The notes under the pieces: model-generated
What the model saw: only the letters and a program-made list of their open reading frames with translations
What the model was told of the DNA's origin: nothing
Database searches by the model: none
In this document: positions 54,171 through 62,201 of the stretch, one piece after another
How the letters are laid out: the number at the start of each line of letters is the position of its first letter
How positions within the stretch are numbered: position 1 is the stretch's first letter
Assembly (NCBI GenBank): GCA_934130595.1
Contig: CAKOYF010000006.1
Location: forward strand, 1 to 64,000
Source: an uncultured Clostridia bacterium
GTDB taxonomy: Bacteria; Bacillota; Clostridia; TANB77; CAG-465
DNA: 64,000 nucleotides
Direction: 5' to 3'
Position numbers and translations under genes: made by a program

Positions 54171-54671
54171 ATGGGAGGAGTAAGTGTACTTATATTACTT
54201 GGATTTTTATCTGCTATGTTTTTTGTTTTGGCTGCATTATTTTTTGCAGTGGTGATTTATTTAGTAGTAGGATACATTTTTGAGAGTATAGCAATACACA
54301 AGATGTGCAAAAATCTAAACTACAAACATTGTTTTACAGCCTGGATACCATTTTATAATAAATATTTAATGGGGAAAATTTCAAAATCCAAAGCAGAAGG
54401 GATAATTGTATCAATGTTTGATGCAGTATCATTTATACTTTTAGGATTTTTATATGGATCATCACAATATAATGAGTGGATAATGCTAACATTTTTAATT
54501 TTAATTATAATTTCATTTGTACTAAAAATAGTGATGTCTCATAAAATATTTTCCAAAGCTTTAGGAAAATATGGAGACATTATGACTATATTTAGTGTTT
54601 TAAGTCTTGGATTTTTAAGACCTATTTTCTTGTTTTCAATTAGAGATTGTAAAAGATTATATAATGAATAG
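54171..54671 (+). CDS. Membrane protein, hypothetical
   Basis: 166 aa with four hydrophobic helices. KHCFTAWIPFYNKYLMGK between helices 1 and 2 resembles a motif often seen in small uncharacterised Firmicutes membrane proteins. AGGAAG lies before the ATG. It follows the two-component set by 65 bp, and a terminator ends it. Function unknown. Confidence 0.78.
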   Translation: MGGVSVLILLGFLSAMFFVLAALFFAVVIYLVVGYIFESIAIHKMCKNLNYKHCFTAWIPFYNKYLMGKISKSKAEGIIVSMFDAVSFILLGFLYGSSQYNEWIMLTFLILIIISFVLKIVMSHKIFSKALGKYGDIMTIFSVLSLGFLRPIFLFSIRDCKRLYNE

Positions 54672-54676
54672 TAGAG

Positions 54677-54710
54677 TAAGAGGAAAACGATTTTTTCCTC
54701 TTATTTTTTT
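54677..54710 (+). terminator. Terminator of the membrane protein gene
   Basis: 11-bp perfect stem TAAGAGGAAAA/TTTTCCTCTTA with a 5-nt loop, then T7. Confidence 0.9.
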
Positions 54711-54712
54711 AT

Positions 54713-54754
54713 CTACGATACGTAGGTTGTATTTTAGTACATAAATGATATAAT
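54713..54754 (+). promoter_or_regulatory. Promoter with dyad upstream of the XRE remnant
   Basis: TTGTAT-N16-TATAAT (54727-54754). The dyad CTACG-ATA-CGTAG (54713-54725) touches the -35 and could be an autoregulatory operator. Confidence 0.55.
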
Positions 54755-54776
54755 TTTTTTTAGGAGGAAATTTTTA

Positions 54777-54997
54777 ATGAATACTTATGTAACTGGAAAA
54801 ATAATAAAAAATTAAGGAAAAGCAAAAAGATGACACAACTAGAACTAGCAGGAATTTTAGATGTTAGCGATAAAACAATAAGTAAATGGAAAACAGGAAA
54901 AGGATTACCGGATATAGCAATAGTAGCACCATTAGCTAAAGCATTATGTGTTAGTGTAATAGAGCTTATGAACGGAGAATATATAGTGTTTAAATAA
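54777..54997 (+). pseudogene. XRE-family HTH regulator, frameshifted (or -1 slip)
   Basis: AGGAGG and an ATG start a frame that ends after 12 codons (MNTYVTGKIIKN). In the -1 frame a typical XRE HTH continues: KLRKSKKMTQLELAGILDVSD followed by KTISKWKTGKGLPD, ending 55 codons after MTQ. The shift occurs at A-AAA-AAT, a classical slippery heptamer, so one lost A in a homopolymer, a sequencing error or true frameshifting are all possible. The product would also lack the C-terminal domain of longer relatives. An internal ATG at 54829 could still make a short HTH peptide. Confidence 0.7.
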
Positions 54998-55086
54998 AAA
55001 TGAAGGTATGTAAATGAAATGCACCACAAATGTTGTCTAACTTTCGTTCAACTTTTTAGGTTCACTTCAAAAATACCTTCATTTTT
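54996..55086. terminator. Long hairpin between convergent genes
   Basis: 14-bp perfect arms (54996-55009 with 55073-55086) around a 63-nt loop. It starts in the stop of the XRE remnant and ends one base before the regulator stop, with T/A runs on both sides, so it probably terminates both. The long loop is unusual. Confidence 0.6.
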
Positions 55087-56811
55087 TTACTCTACAACAG
55101 GTGGAATAAAGTTTTCAATTGCATCTCTTAATTTGGGATGATGGATTACAAAGTGAATAGATGGAGCAGTAGCTTTAGAAATCATAACCCAGTTTTTTTC
55201 ACACATTAAAACTTGTATATTTTTAAAAGTATGAGTGACATTAATTTTAAATTTATAATTTGGATTTTCATTACTATATTTTTTTGTTAATTCTAGATGC
55301 TTCATATATTCATCATAAGTATAGTAAATCTTTTTCTCATAAAAACAATCAGACAAGCAAAGATAAGGTGAAGCTTTTTCAAAATCTTCTTTACTTATTT
55401 CTTGAATTTCGTCTTCAAATATATTTTCTTTTATTACTTCTTCAATTATTTTATTTTGCATTTTAACAGAATTTTTTATTATTTCAATATCTTTATCTGG
55501 CACATTGTTGCGTTTTAACATTTCTAGTAATAATTCATTAGATATTGTATGAATTGGAAGAGAAGATAAAATTCTTCTTCTATTAGCTTTTGTTTTTGCA
55601 CTTGAATTCAAAAATATGTTATATGAATTTATAGAATCTTCTCTATATATTTCCATAAGAGGTGTAGCTTTGTTTAGTAGAAGTTTTGCTTTTGTCTTGT
55701 AGTAATTTAAATCATTTTTAGAAGTTAGTAGTGTATATTTTCCTTTATCATGAGATCCAGTTATACATTCTCCTGTAAGAGCAACGTTTTCTGAAATGTA
55801 GTCAAAATGACAATAGAAATTACTATGAGGACCTTTTAAAAAGTAAGGTGAGACTTGTCCTGTCATGTATATAGGTATCCAGCTTTCTAGCCCTAACATC
55901 ATTTCATTAAAAGGTCTATCAATGTTATGAATAATGTTTAGATGAAGTCCTTTTTTTAGCATCATTGCAATTGCAAACATCCATTTTTTTCCAAAATCAA
56001 TATCTTCTGCCATATCTTCCATAGGCATATCACTACACATAAAAACTGGCTCATTTGACTTAGAAAGTACAGTTGTTTTAAAAAAGTCTAGTTCTCCTTT
56101 TTTCATTTCTTTTATACCATAATATGTTTTAGAAATAGGTTTATAAAATGGAATAAAAGGAACTTTTAATTCATTAAAATGTATTGCTTTTATATATTCA
56201 TTTAAATCAAATTCATCTAAGTGAACTAAGAAATCATCTATATAATTTTTTGGAGAAGAAGAGTTTGTTAAAATCCAATTTTCAAGAGCAGAATAATATT
56301 TAGATTTAATTTTTAACTCATCAGTACTGCTTTTAGTTATCAAAGATATAGTCTCTAAATCTTCCTCAGTAGTATATTTAGATGTTATATAATTACATAC
56401 TCCTTCAACAAAGCTTTTTGGCTTAGATGGAGTTCTACTACCATTTCGTATTTTAGAAATAAATGAAGCGTCATAATTAATAAAACGAGCTAAATCTGCA
56501 ATATTAATATTTAAAACACTAGCTAATTCATTAAAATTACTTCCTAGTTGTTCTAAAGAAATAGTTATATCATTTAAGGTGCTAGATAAACAAAGATAAA
56601 TATCTTTTTTAGATATATTTTCTTTATCTTTTCCTAACATATATAATCCATTAACTAATGATTCGAATTGTTTACTTTTTATATTTGGAGTTCTTTCTCC
56701 ATTACGATATCTGCTAATAACAGCTGAAGAAAGTCCAGAAGCAGATATTAAATCTTTTGGGGAACATTCAAATCTTTCCATATAATTGTTTAGTTGCTGT
56801 GAAAAATTCAT
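55087..56811 (-). CDS. Regulator with two HTH domains and a large unknown C-terminal domain
   Basis: 574 aa. Two XRE-like helix-turn-helix domains: about 5-60 (SGLSSAVISRYRNGERTP) and about 90-140 (INYDASFISKIRNGSRTP), nearly a repeat. The C-terminal 430 residues, with FMCSDMPMEDMAEDI, LHLNIIHNIDRPFNEMM and YFLKGPHSNF, look like a folded sensor or enzyme-like domain that I do not recognise. AGGAGG precedes the ATG. It diverges from the secreted-protein genes at 56984; between them lies an inverted repeat that may be its operator. Confidence 0.82.
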   Translation of the reverse strand: MNFSQQLNNYMERFECSPKDLISASGLSSAVISRYRNGERTPNIKSKQFESLVNGLYMLGKDKENISKKDIYLCLSSTLNDITISLEQLGSNFNELASVLNINIADLARFINYDASFISKIRNGSRTPSKPKSFVEGVCNYITSKYTTEEDLETISLITKSSTDELKIKSKYYSALENWILTNSSSPKNYIDDFLVHLDEFDLNEYIKAIHFNELKVPFIPFYKPISKTYYGIKEMKKGELDFFKTTVLSKSNEPVFMCSDMPMEDMAEDIDFGKKWMFAIAMMLKKGLHLNIIHNIDRPFNEMMLGLESWIPIYMTGQVSPYFLKGPHSNFYCHFDYISENVALTGECITGSHDKGKYTLLTSKNDLNYYKTKAKLLLNKATPLMEIYREDSINSYNIFLNSSAKTKANRRRILSSLPIHTISNELLLEMLKRNNVPDKDIEIIKNSVKMQNKIIEEVIKENIFEDEIQEISKEDFEKASPYLCLSDCFYEKKIYYTYDEYMKHLELTKKYSNENPNYKFKINVTHTFKNIQVLMCEKNWVMISKATAPSIHFVIHHPKLRDAIENFIPPVVE

Positions 56812-56880
56812 AATAAACCTCCTATAGTATTATATAATTAAATCTATTATAACATATAATAAAATAGGGAAAAAAGTCGA

Positions 56881-56909
56881 TTACCAAAGTGGCACGGAAA
56901 ATTTGGTAA
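56881..56909. promoter_or_regulatory. Inverted repeat between regulator and surface operon
   Basis: Perfect 8-bp arms TTACCAAA/TTTGGTAA spaced by 13 bp. It lies upstream of an extended -10 (TGATAAAAT, 56935-56943) of the surface operon. The position suits an activator or repressor such as the divergent dual-HTH protein. Confidence 0.6.
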
Positions 56910-56983
56910 AAAATAAAAAAAGAGAAAATTTCTATGATAAAATTACAGACATAGTTATAAACTTTAGAAAAGGGGTATAAATT

Positions 56984-58294
56984 ATGAAAAAAACTAGATT
57001 ATTTGTGCTTGCTATTATTACACTAATGATAGCAATAGTTACTAACAACAATGTATATGCAGCAAGTGAAAAAAATGAAGTAACTCTAAAATTTGATGGA
57101 GGAATTGTGCGTGATGGCTATGTAGAATATAGCAAAATAGGAAAGTTACAATTATTCAAAGGCGATGAATTAGTTACAAATATTGATAATGGAATGAAAA
57201 TAGATTTAAATGAGGCAGATTATCAATTTGTAATAGAAGAAATTCAAATTGAAGATACAGGAAGTGTTGTAGGTCCTGCACCAGTAAAATTAAATATTAA
57301 CAATTGGTACTATCCTATGACAACAATAGTGGGTGAAGATAAATCTACATTTGAACTAGAATCAAGTAAGTTTAATGGAACTTTAAATGTTAAATTTACA
57401 AGAGCAAGAACAGTTGTTAATACAAATGTGGAAAATGTTTATGAAGATATAACATCAAAAGGTGTAATTGACCTGACAGATGAAAAAGAATATGTAATAG
57501 ATTTTTCTAAAACTGATGAGTTGACAGAAGGATTAAAATCATTTGCAGATTTAGATAAAATACTATATTATAAGAGAGATAATAATAGTCTATTAGCAAC
57601 AGATAATGAAAATGAAGCTGTTATAAAGATAGTTGGAAATAGATCAGAAAATAAAGCTATATTATCTGCAGTAAATGTTGGAACTAAAAAAAGTGAAAAT
57701 TTTAAAGGATTTCATATGCAATATACAGGTTCTTCACTTAATTATAATAGTACTGATGATGGCATTATATATGAAACGAGATATGATTATTATACTAGAT
57801 GTACTTATGATTTTACATTTCAATATGCCAAAGAAGAAGTTAGTCCTAAAGAATATGAGTTTATTGAAGGAGCTAATCAAGTATATACAATAGATAAGTC
57901 AAAAAATGCAGTATTTAAAGTAAATACAATCGCTAAAGATATAAAAGAAATTTATATAGATGGTAGTATTTTAGATGCTAAAAATTATGTTTTAGATTCT
58001 CAAGATGGAATAATTACAATTTTAGAAGAATATTTAAAAAGTTTAGCTATAGGAGAGCATAAAATAAAAGTTACTTTCTTAGATGAAAAAGAAATTGAAA
58101 CTAATTTTGAAGTTAAGGCAGAGCAAAGCCAATCAGATATAAAAGATGAAGAAAAAAATGAAAGTATTGAAAATACAGATCCAAATCCAGAAACAGGAGA
58201 TAATGTTTTAACAAATTTAACAATATCTGTAATATCTATATTAGGTGTTGCTATTGCTTTAATGATTAATAATAAAAAAATTAAGGAAGATTAG
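56984..58294 (+). CDS. Secreted surface protein with NPETG sorting-like C-terminus
   Basis: 436 aa. An N-terminal signal peptide (about 1-27, cleavage likely after VYAA), an extracellular beta-rich region, then ENTDPNPETGDN, a hydrophobic helix (about 410-428) and a basic tail (NNKKIKED). This is the layout of a sortase substrate with NPETG replacing LPXTG. The region about 300-385 resembles an X2/Ig-like module (YEFIEGANQVYTIDKSKNA). Function unknown. First gene of a secreted cluster; spacing to the next is 12 bp. Confidence 0.8.
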   Translation: MKKTRLFVLAIITLMIAIVTNNNVYAASEKNEVTLKFDGGIVRDGYVEYSKIGKLQLFKGDELVTNIDNGMKIDLNEADYQFVIEEIQIEDTGSVVGPAPVKLNINNWYYPMTTIVGEDKSTFELESSKFNGTLNVKFTRARTVVNTNVENVYEDITSKGVIDLTDEKEYVIDFSKTDELTEGLKSFADLDKILYYKRDNNSLLATDNENEAVIKIVGNRSENKAILSAVNVGTKKSENFKGFHMQYTGSSLNYNSTDDGIIYETRYDYYTRCTYDFTFQYAKEEVSPKEYEFIEGANQVYTIDKSKNAVFKVNTIAKDIKEIYIDGSILDAKNYVLDSQDGIITILEEYLKSLAIGEHKIKVTFLDEKEIETNFEVKAEQSQSDIKDEEKNESIENTDPNPETGDNVLTNLTISVISILGVAIALMINNKKIKED

Positions 58295-59704
58295 GAGGAA
58301 AAGAAAATGAAATTAAAAAAAGCATTATTTATGATGGTAATTGCTGTAGTTGGAATTTTAGGGATGACAACAGTAAGTGCTGCAACTATTAGTGACAACG
58401 GACAATATTCATTAGTATTAACTGTTAATGATGAAAATGGTGATATTGATGGAGAGTATGCAAAAATCGTAAGATTTGATGTTGATGAAGGAGAAACAAC
58501 AGTTAAGTTATCTGAACTTACAAAAGATGTTACCCCATTTAATGGGAAAAATGAATTTTCACATTGGGTAAATAGAAATAAAGAAAAAGTAAATGAAGAT
58601 TTATCATTAGCAGATTTTAATAGTAATGGTTGCTTTTATAAATCAACAGGTGAAGAAGTAAATTATACTAATGGTTTAACTCTTGAAGCAAGATTTGAAG
58701 GGAAAGCATTAAATGAAAGTGATAAATATTATGTGATATTTGATGGATTTGCTGGAACAGTAAATGGTCAATCAAAACTAAGATTAGATTTTAAAAAGGA
58801 AGAATTTCAAAACGTTGATTTAACCAAATATGTCCCTATAAGAAAAGGATATACTTTTATAGGTTGGGATTTAGATGGAAAAATTGTTACTACTGTAGAT
58901 TCAAGTGCTTTTGCAAATGATGCTGTAGTTACACTTACTGCAACATATACTAAAGATACTTTTGATGGAGCAGATAGAGTTTTAATATTAAATGCTAATG
59001 GTGGAACTATTTCTGGAAATACATCTAATAAATATGACTATTTAGGTGGTGGAAATTCAGGAACAGCTATGTCACTTTTACCATATATACCAGTAAGAGA
59101 AGGATATACTTTTAATGGATGGAATTCTAAAAAAGATGGAAGTGGAAAAAATTATAAGTATATATATTGGAGATTATGGGATAATGATGGAAAAACAGAT
59201 GTAGATAAAGATACTATAATAACAAATCAGCTTGGTGCACAGTATTACCAAAATGTAACTTTATATGCTTCTTGGACAAAAAATGCTGTTACTGAAGAAG
59301 ATACTGTTAAAGAAATTAATAGTAATGGAGATATAAAATCAAGTATTACTTTTGAAAAAGAAGTTAGCAGTGATTATGTACTAGATATTAAAAATATAGA
59401 AGTAAAAGATAATTTAACAAATAAAGATGTTAAATATGTAGTAGATATAAATGTATTAGAAAATGGTGAAATAATTAAAATTAGTGATTTAAAAATGAAA
59501 ATAAGAATTGCTTTACCAGAAGAATTAAAAGGATTTGATAAATATGAAGTGGTATATATATCAGATGATGAAATAAAAGAAACAATACCAGCAACAATAG
59601 AAGATGGCTACATTGTATTTGAAACATCACATTTAAGTCAATATGGAATTGTAGCAACAAAGATTGAAAATACAGATCCAAATCCAGAAACAGGAGATAA
59701 TGTT
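58166..59704 (+). repeat. 42-bp identical repeat encoding the NPETG region
   Basis: Positions 58166-58207 and 59663-59704 are identical and encode I-ENTDPNPETGDNV in both surface proteins. Given how much synonymous change is possible, this suggests recent copying or gene conversion of the sorting segment. Confidence 0.85.
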
Positions 59705-59776
59705 GCACTAATTGGAATGATGTTTATGATGTCAATGCTAGGAATAATGAGTGCTAAATTAAAACTAGTAAAATAA
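58307..59776 (+). CDS. Secreted protein with InlB-like (Listeria-Bacteroides) repeats and NPETG C-terminus
   Basis: 489 aa. Signal peptide about 1-27 (VSAATI). At least two Flg_new/InlB B-repeat units are visible: PIRKGYTFIGWDLDG and PVREGYTFNGWNSKK with YASWTKN. The C-terminus repeats ENTDPNPETGDN, then a hydrophobic helix and LKLVK. Such proteins bind surfaces or host glycans. AGGAGG precedes the ATG. Probably cotranscribed with its neighbours. Confidence 0.83.
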   Translation: MKLKKALFMMVIAVVGILGMTTVSAATISDNGQYSLVLTVNDENGDIDGEYAKIVRFDVDEGETTVKLSELTKDVTPFNGKNEFSHWVNRNKEKVNEDLSLADFNSNGCFYKSTGEEVNYTNGLTLEARFEGKALNESDKYYVIFDGFAGTVNGQSKLRLDFKKEEFQNVDLTKYVPIRKGYTFIGWDLDGKIVTTVDSSAFANDAVVTLTATYTKDTFDGADRVLILNANGGTISGNTSNKYDYLGGGNSGTAMSLLPYIPVREGYTFNGWNSKKDGSGKNYKYIYWRLWDNDGKTDVDKDTIITNQLGAQYYQNVTLYASWTKNAVTEEDTVKEINSNGDIKSSITFEKEVSSDYVLDIKNIEVKDNLTNKDVKYVVDINVLENGEIIKISDLKMKIRIALPEELKGFDKYEVVYISDDEIKETIPATIEDGYIVFETSHLSQYGIVATKIENTDPNPETGDNVALIGMMFMMSMLGIMSAKLKLVK

Positions 59777-59809
59777 TAAAAATAAATTATATATCAAGGT
59801 GAAAAAAAT

Positions 59810-60931
59810 ATGAATGAAAAAACTAAGGGAAAAGTATTTGTTTCAGTAATAATTATACTGGTTATAATTATCGTAGCCCTTGTAATAGCTCTTTTTATCA
59901 ATAAAGGCGGTAAAGAAAATATGGAAGATTCTAAAACTCAAACAAAAGAGAAAAATATTAAAATAGTTGAAGATGAAACTAGTAAAATTCAATTAGAAGA
60001 GTATAAAACAGATGTATTTACAATGAAAAAACCAAAAGGATGGAATGTTGAAACAGGAGGCTCAGGGGTTTTTTATACAATTAGAACATATGATAGTAAA
60101 AATACAAATAATCAAATATTCTTGATGATAAAAGTACAACCTTTATTAAAATCTACTTCAGCTAAAAATATGTGGCAAAATTATTATGCTATGACTGGAT
60201 ATAATTCACAATATAAATTGTTTGCTGATGCAGTAGTTTTAGATACTCCAACAACAGAAGGTTTTTATAATAAATTTAATGAAATAGCTAAGTTTGTTAA
60301 AGAAATAGATCCATCATTTAGTACTATAGAGTTTCCTAACTTTAGTAATTTTACAAAACAAGAGGAATTTGCCTCTCAAGCTTCAATGAAAAGTGTAGCC
60401 TTAGATAGTAAAGTGTTAAGAGCTACATTTAATGGAGATAATTCTAAAGAGGGTGAAGGACTTTTTATGGCATCTGTTGTAAATTTTGGAAATCAATATA
60501 GTGATGATGGATATTATATGGTATATGATATTACATCAATAACTTCTGAAAAAGATCAATTTATAAATTACAAGGATATTTTATTAGAGTCTGTAAACTC
60601 AATAAAGTTTAGTGATAGCTATGTAAAACAAACAATAGACAATGGAAATGCTCAAACTCAGCAATCACTTGCTTTAAATGCTTCTATTCAGAAATCTTTT
60701 GATTCATATATGGATGCTTGGGAAAATAGAAATAAGAGTTATGATATTATGAGTCAAAAGCAAAGTGATGCAACTCTTGGATATGAAAGAGTATACGATA
60801 CTGAAAGTGGCGATATATATAAAACATATAATGGATTTACAGATGATTATGATGGTCAAAGATATAAAACAATAACAGATGATATGTACACTCAAAAAAC
60901 TAGTGGATATATAGAAAAAATATATAATTAG
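59810..60931 (+). CDS. Membrane-anchored extracellular protein, hypothetical
   Basis: 373 aa. One N-terminal transmembrane helix (about 10-31), a charged linker and a large external domain (about 60-300) with beta-rich segments such as VFTMKKPKGWNVETGG, a pattern seen in PsbP-like or lipoprotein-type folds but not assigned. The C-terminal 90 residues carry Q/N/Y-rich stretches. Third gene of the secreted cluster, 33 bp after the second. Function unknown. Confidence 0.78.
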   Translation: MNEKTKGKVFVSVIIILVIIIVALVIALFINKGGKENMEDSKTQTKEKNIKIVEDETSKIQLEEYKTDVFTMKKPKGWNVETGGSGVFYTIRTYDSKNTNNQIFLMIKVQPLLKSTSAKNMWQNYYAMTGYNSQYKLFADAVVLDTPTTEGFYNKFNEIAKFVKEIDPSFSTIEFPNFSNFTKQEEFASQASMKSVALDSKVLRATFNGDNSKEGEGLFMASVVNFGNQYSDDGYYMVYDITSITSEKDQFINYKDILLESVNSIKFSDSYVKQTIDNGNAQTQQSLALNASIQKSFDSYMDAWENRNKSYDIMSQKQSDATLGYERVYDTESGDIYKTYNGFTDDYDGQRYKTITDDMYTQKTSGYIEKIYN

Positions 60932-60968
60932 ATTCTGAATAAAGTTATAATACTGAATAATAATATAA

Positions 60969-61027
60969 AAAGGGATGATACTGAAGTAACTTAATCAATA
61001 ATACTTCAAGTACATCTCTTTTTTTGA
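60969..61027 (+). terminator. Terminator of the surface-protein cluster
   Basis: An imperfect long stem in which AAGGGATG...ACTGAAGTA pairs with ATACTTCAAGTACATCTCTT, followed by T7. The rest of the 168-bp gap holds only the ribosome binding site of the next gene. Confidence 0.7.
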
Positions 61028-61098
61028 AATCAAATTTGATAATTGTTGTGTTTTGTGATATACAATTTAAAGAATAAAAGAAAGGTAGAGATGATATA

Positions 61099-62073
61099 AT
61101 GTGTACAGCAGCAACATATAAAACAAAAGATTTTTATTTTGGAAGAACTTTAGATTATGAATTTTCTTATGGAGATGAAATAACAATCACTCCAAGAAAT
61201 TATGTTTTTAATTTTAGAGAAAAAGGAAAAATAGAGAGTCATTATGCAATAATAGGTATGGCATATGTTTATGATAATTATCCACTTTATTACGATGCAA
61301 TGAATGAAAAAGGCGTAGCTATAGCAGGACTTAATTTTGTAGGAAATGCATCATATAATGAAAAAGTAGAAGGAAAGGATAATATAGCTCAATTTGAACT
61401 TATTCCTTGGATATTATGTCAGTGTGAAAATATAGATGATGTAAAGAGACTAATAGAAAAAATGAATATAACTAATGTAGCATTTAATGAAAAATTACCA
61501 CTTGCACAACTTCATTGGATTATTTCAGACAAAGATAAAAGTATAACAGTAGAGGCTGTTAAAGATGGAATTAAAGTATATGATAATCCAGTAGGTGTAT
61601 TAACTAACAATCCACCTTTTGATAAGCAAATGTTCGAGTTAAATAAGTATATTCATCTTAGTGTAGAAAATCCTAAAAATACTTTTTCAGAAAATTTAGA
61701 CTTAGAATATTATAGCAGAGGAATGGGAGCAATAGGACTACCTGGAGATTTATCTTCTCAATCTAGATTTGTAAGAGTAGCTTTTGTTAAGATGAATTCT
61801 ATATCTAGTGATGATGAAATGGAAAGTGTTAGTCAATTTTTCCACATATTAAACAGTGTAGATCAACAAAGAGGATGTTGTAAGTTAGGTGAAAATAAAT
61901 ATGAAATTACAATATACACTTCATGTTGCAATGTATCAAAGGGAATATACTACTATACAACATATAACAATCACCAAATAAATGCAGTAGATATTAATAG
62001 AGAAGATTTAGATACATCTAGCCTTATAAGATATAAACTAAATACTAATGAAAATATAAATTATCAAAATTAA
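61099..62073 (+). CDS. cbh: Choloylglycine hydrolase (bile salt hydrolase)
   Basis: 324 aa. An Ntn-hydrolase whose N-terminal Cys2 becomes the nucleophile. All key residues of C. perfringens CBAH-1 have counterparts: C2, R16, D19, N79 (GLNF), N169 (LTNN) and R222 (SQSRFVR). The C-terminal YTSCCNVSKGIYYYTTYNNHQINA matches closely. It removes glycine or taurine from conjugated bile acids in the cytoplasm, which points to a gut bacterium. AAAGGTAGAG precedes the ATG. The gene is not clustered with other bile acid genes. Confidence 0.93.
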   Translation: MCTAATYKTKDFYFGRTLDYEFSYGDEITITPRNYVFNFREKGKIESHYAIIGMAYVYDNYPLYYDAMNEKGVAIAGLNFVGNASYNEKVEGKDNIAQFELIPWILCQCENIDDVKRLIEKMNITNVAFNEKLPLAQLHWIISDKDKSITVEAVKDGIKVYDNPVGVLTNNPPFDKQMFELNKYIHLSVENPKNTFSENLDLEYYSRGMGAIGLPGDLSSQSRFVRVAFVKMNSISSDDEMESVSQFFHILNSVDQQRGCCKLGENKYEITIYTSCCNVSKGIYYYTTYNNHQINAVDINREDLDTSSLIRYKLNTNENINYQN

Positions 62074-62082
62074 AAAAATCTA

Positions 62083-62111
62083 TTACATAAAATTATAATT
62101 TGTGATATAAT
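62083..62111 (+). promoter_or_regulatory. Sigma-A promoter of the MATE-kinase gene
   Basis: TTACAT-N17-TATAAT with a TG extended -10, just after the bile salt hydrolase stop. The transcript would start around 62116-62120. Confidence 0.7.
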
Positions 62112-62115
62112 ACAA

Positions 62116-62170
62116 ATGTATCGAGCAGTAAATAACGTAAGTCCAGATAATTAGGATTACGTTATTTTTT
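62116..62170 (+). promoter_or_regulatory. Leader with short ORF and intrinsic terminator before the MATE gene
   Basis: A 14-bp stem with one bulged G (62130-62144 with 62154-62167) is followed by T9, 32 bp before the MATE ATG. ATG at 62116 starts a 12-codon frame (MYRAVNNVSPDN) whose stop at 62152-62154 lies in the hairpin loop. Such an arrangement could couple translation in the leader to read-through. It may alternatively be the terminator of the upstream gene. Confidence 0.55.
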
Positions 62171-62201
62171 TGCCGTGTAAGTGAGTAGAAAGGAAAAAAT
62201 T

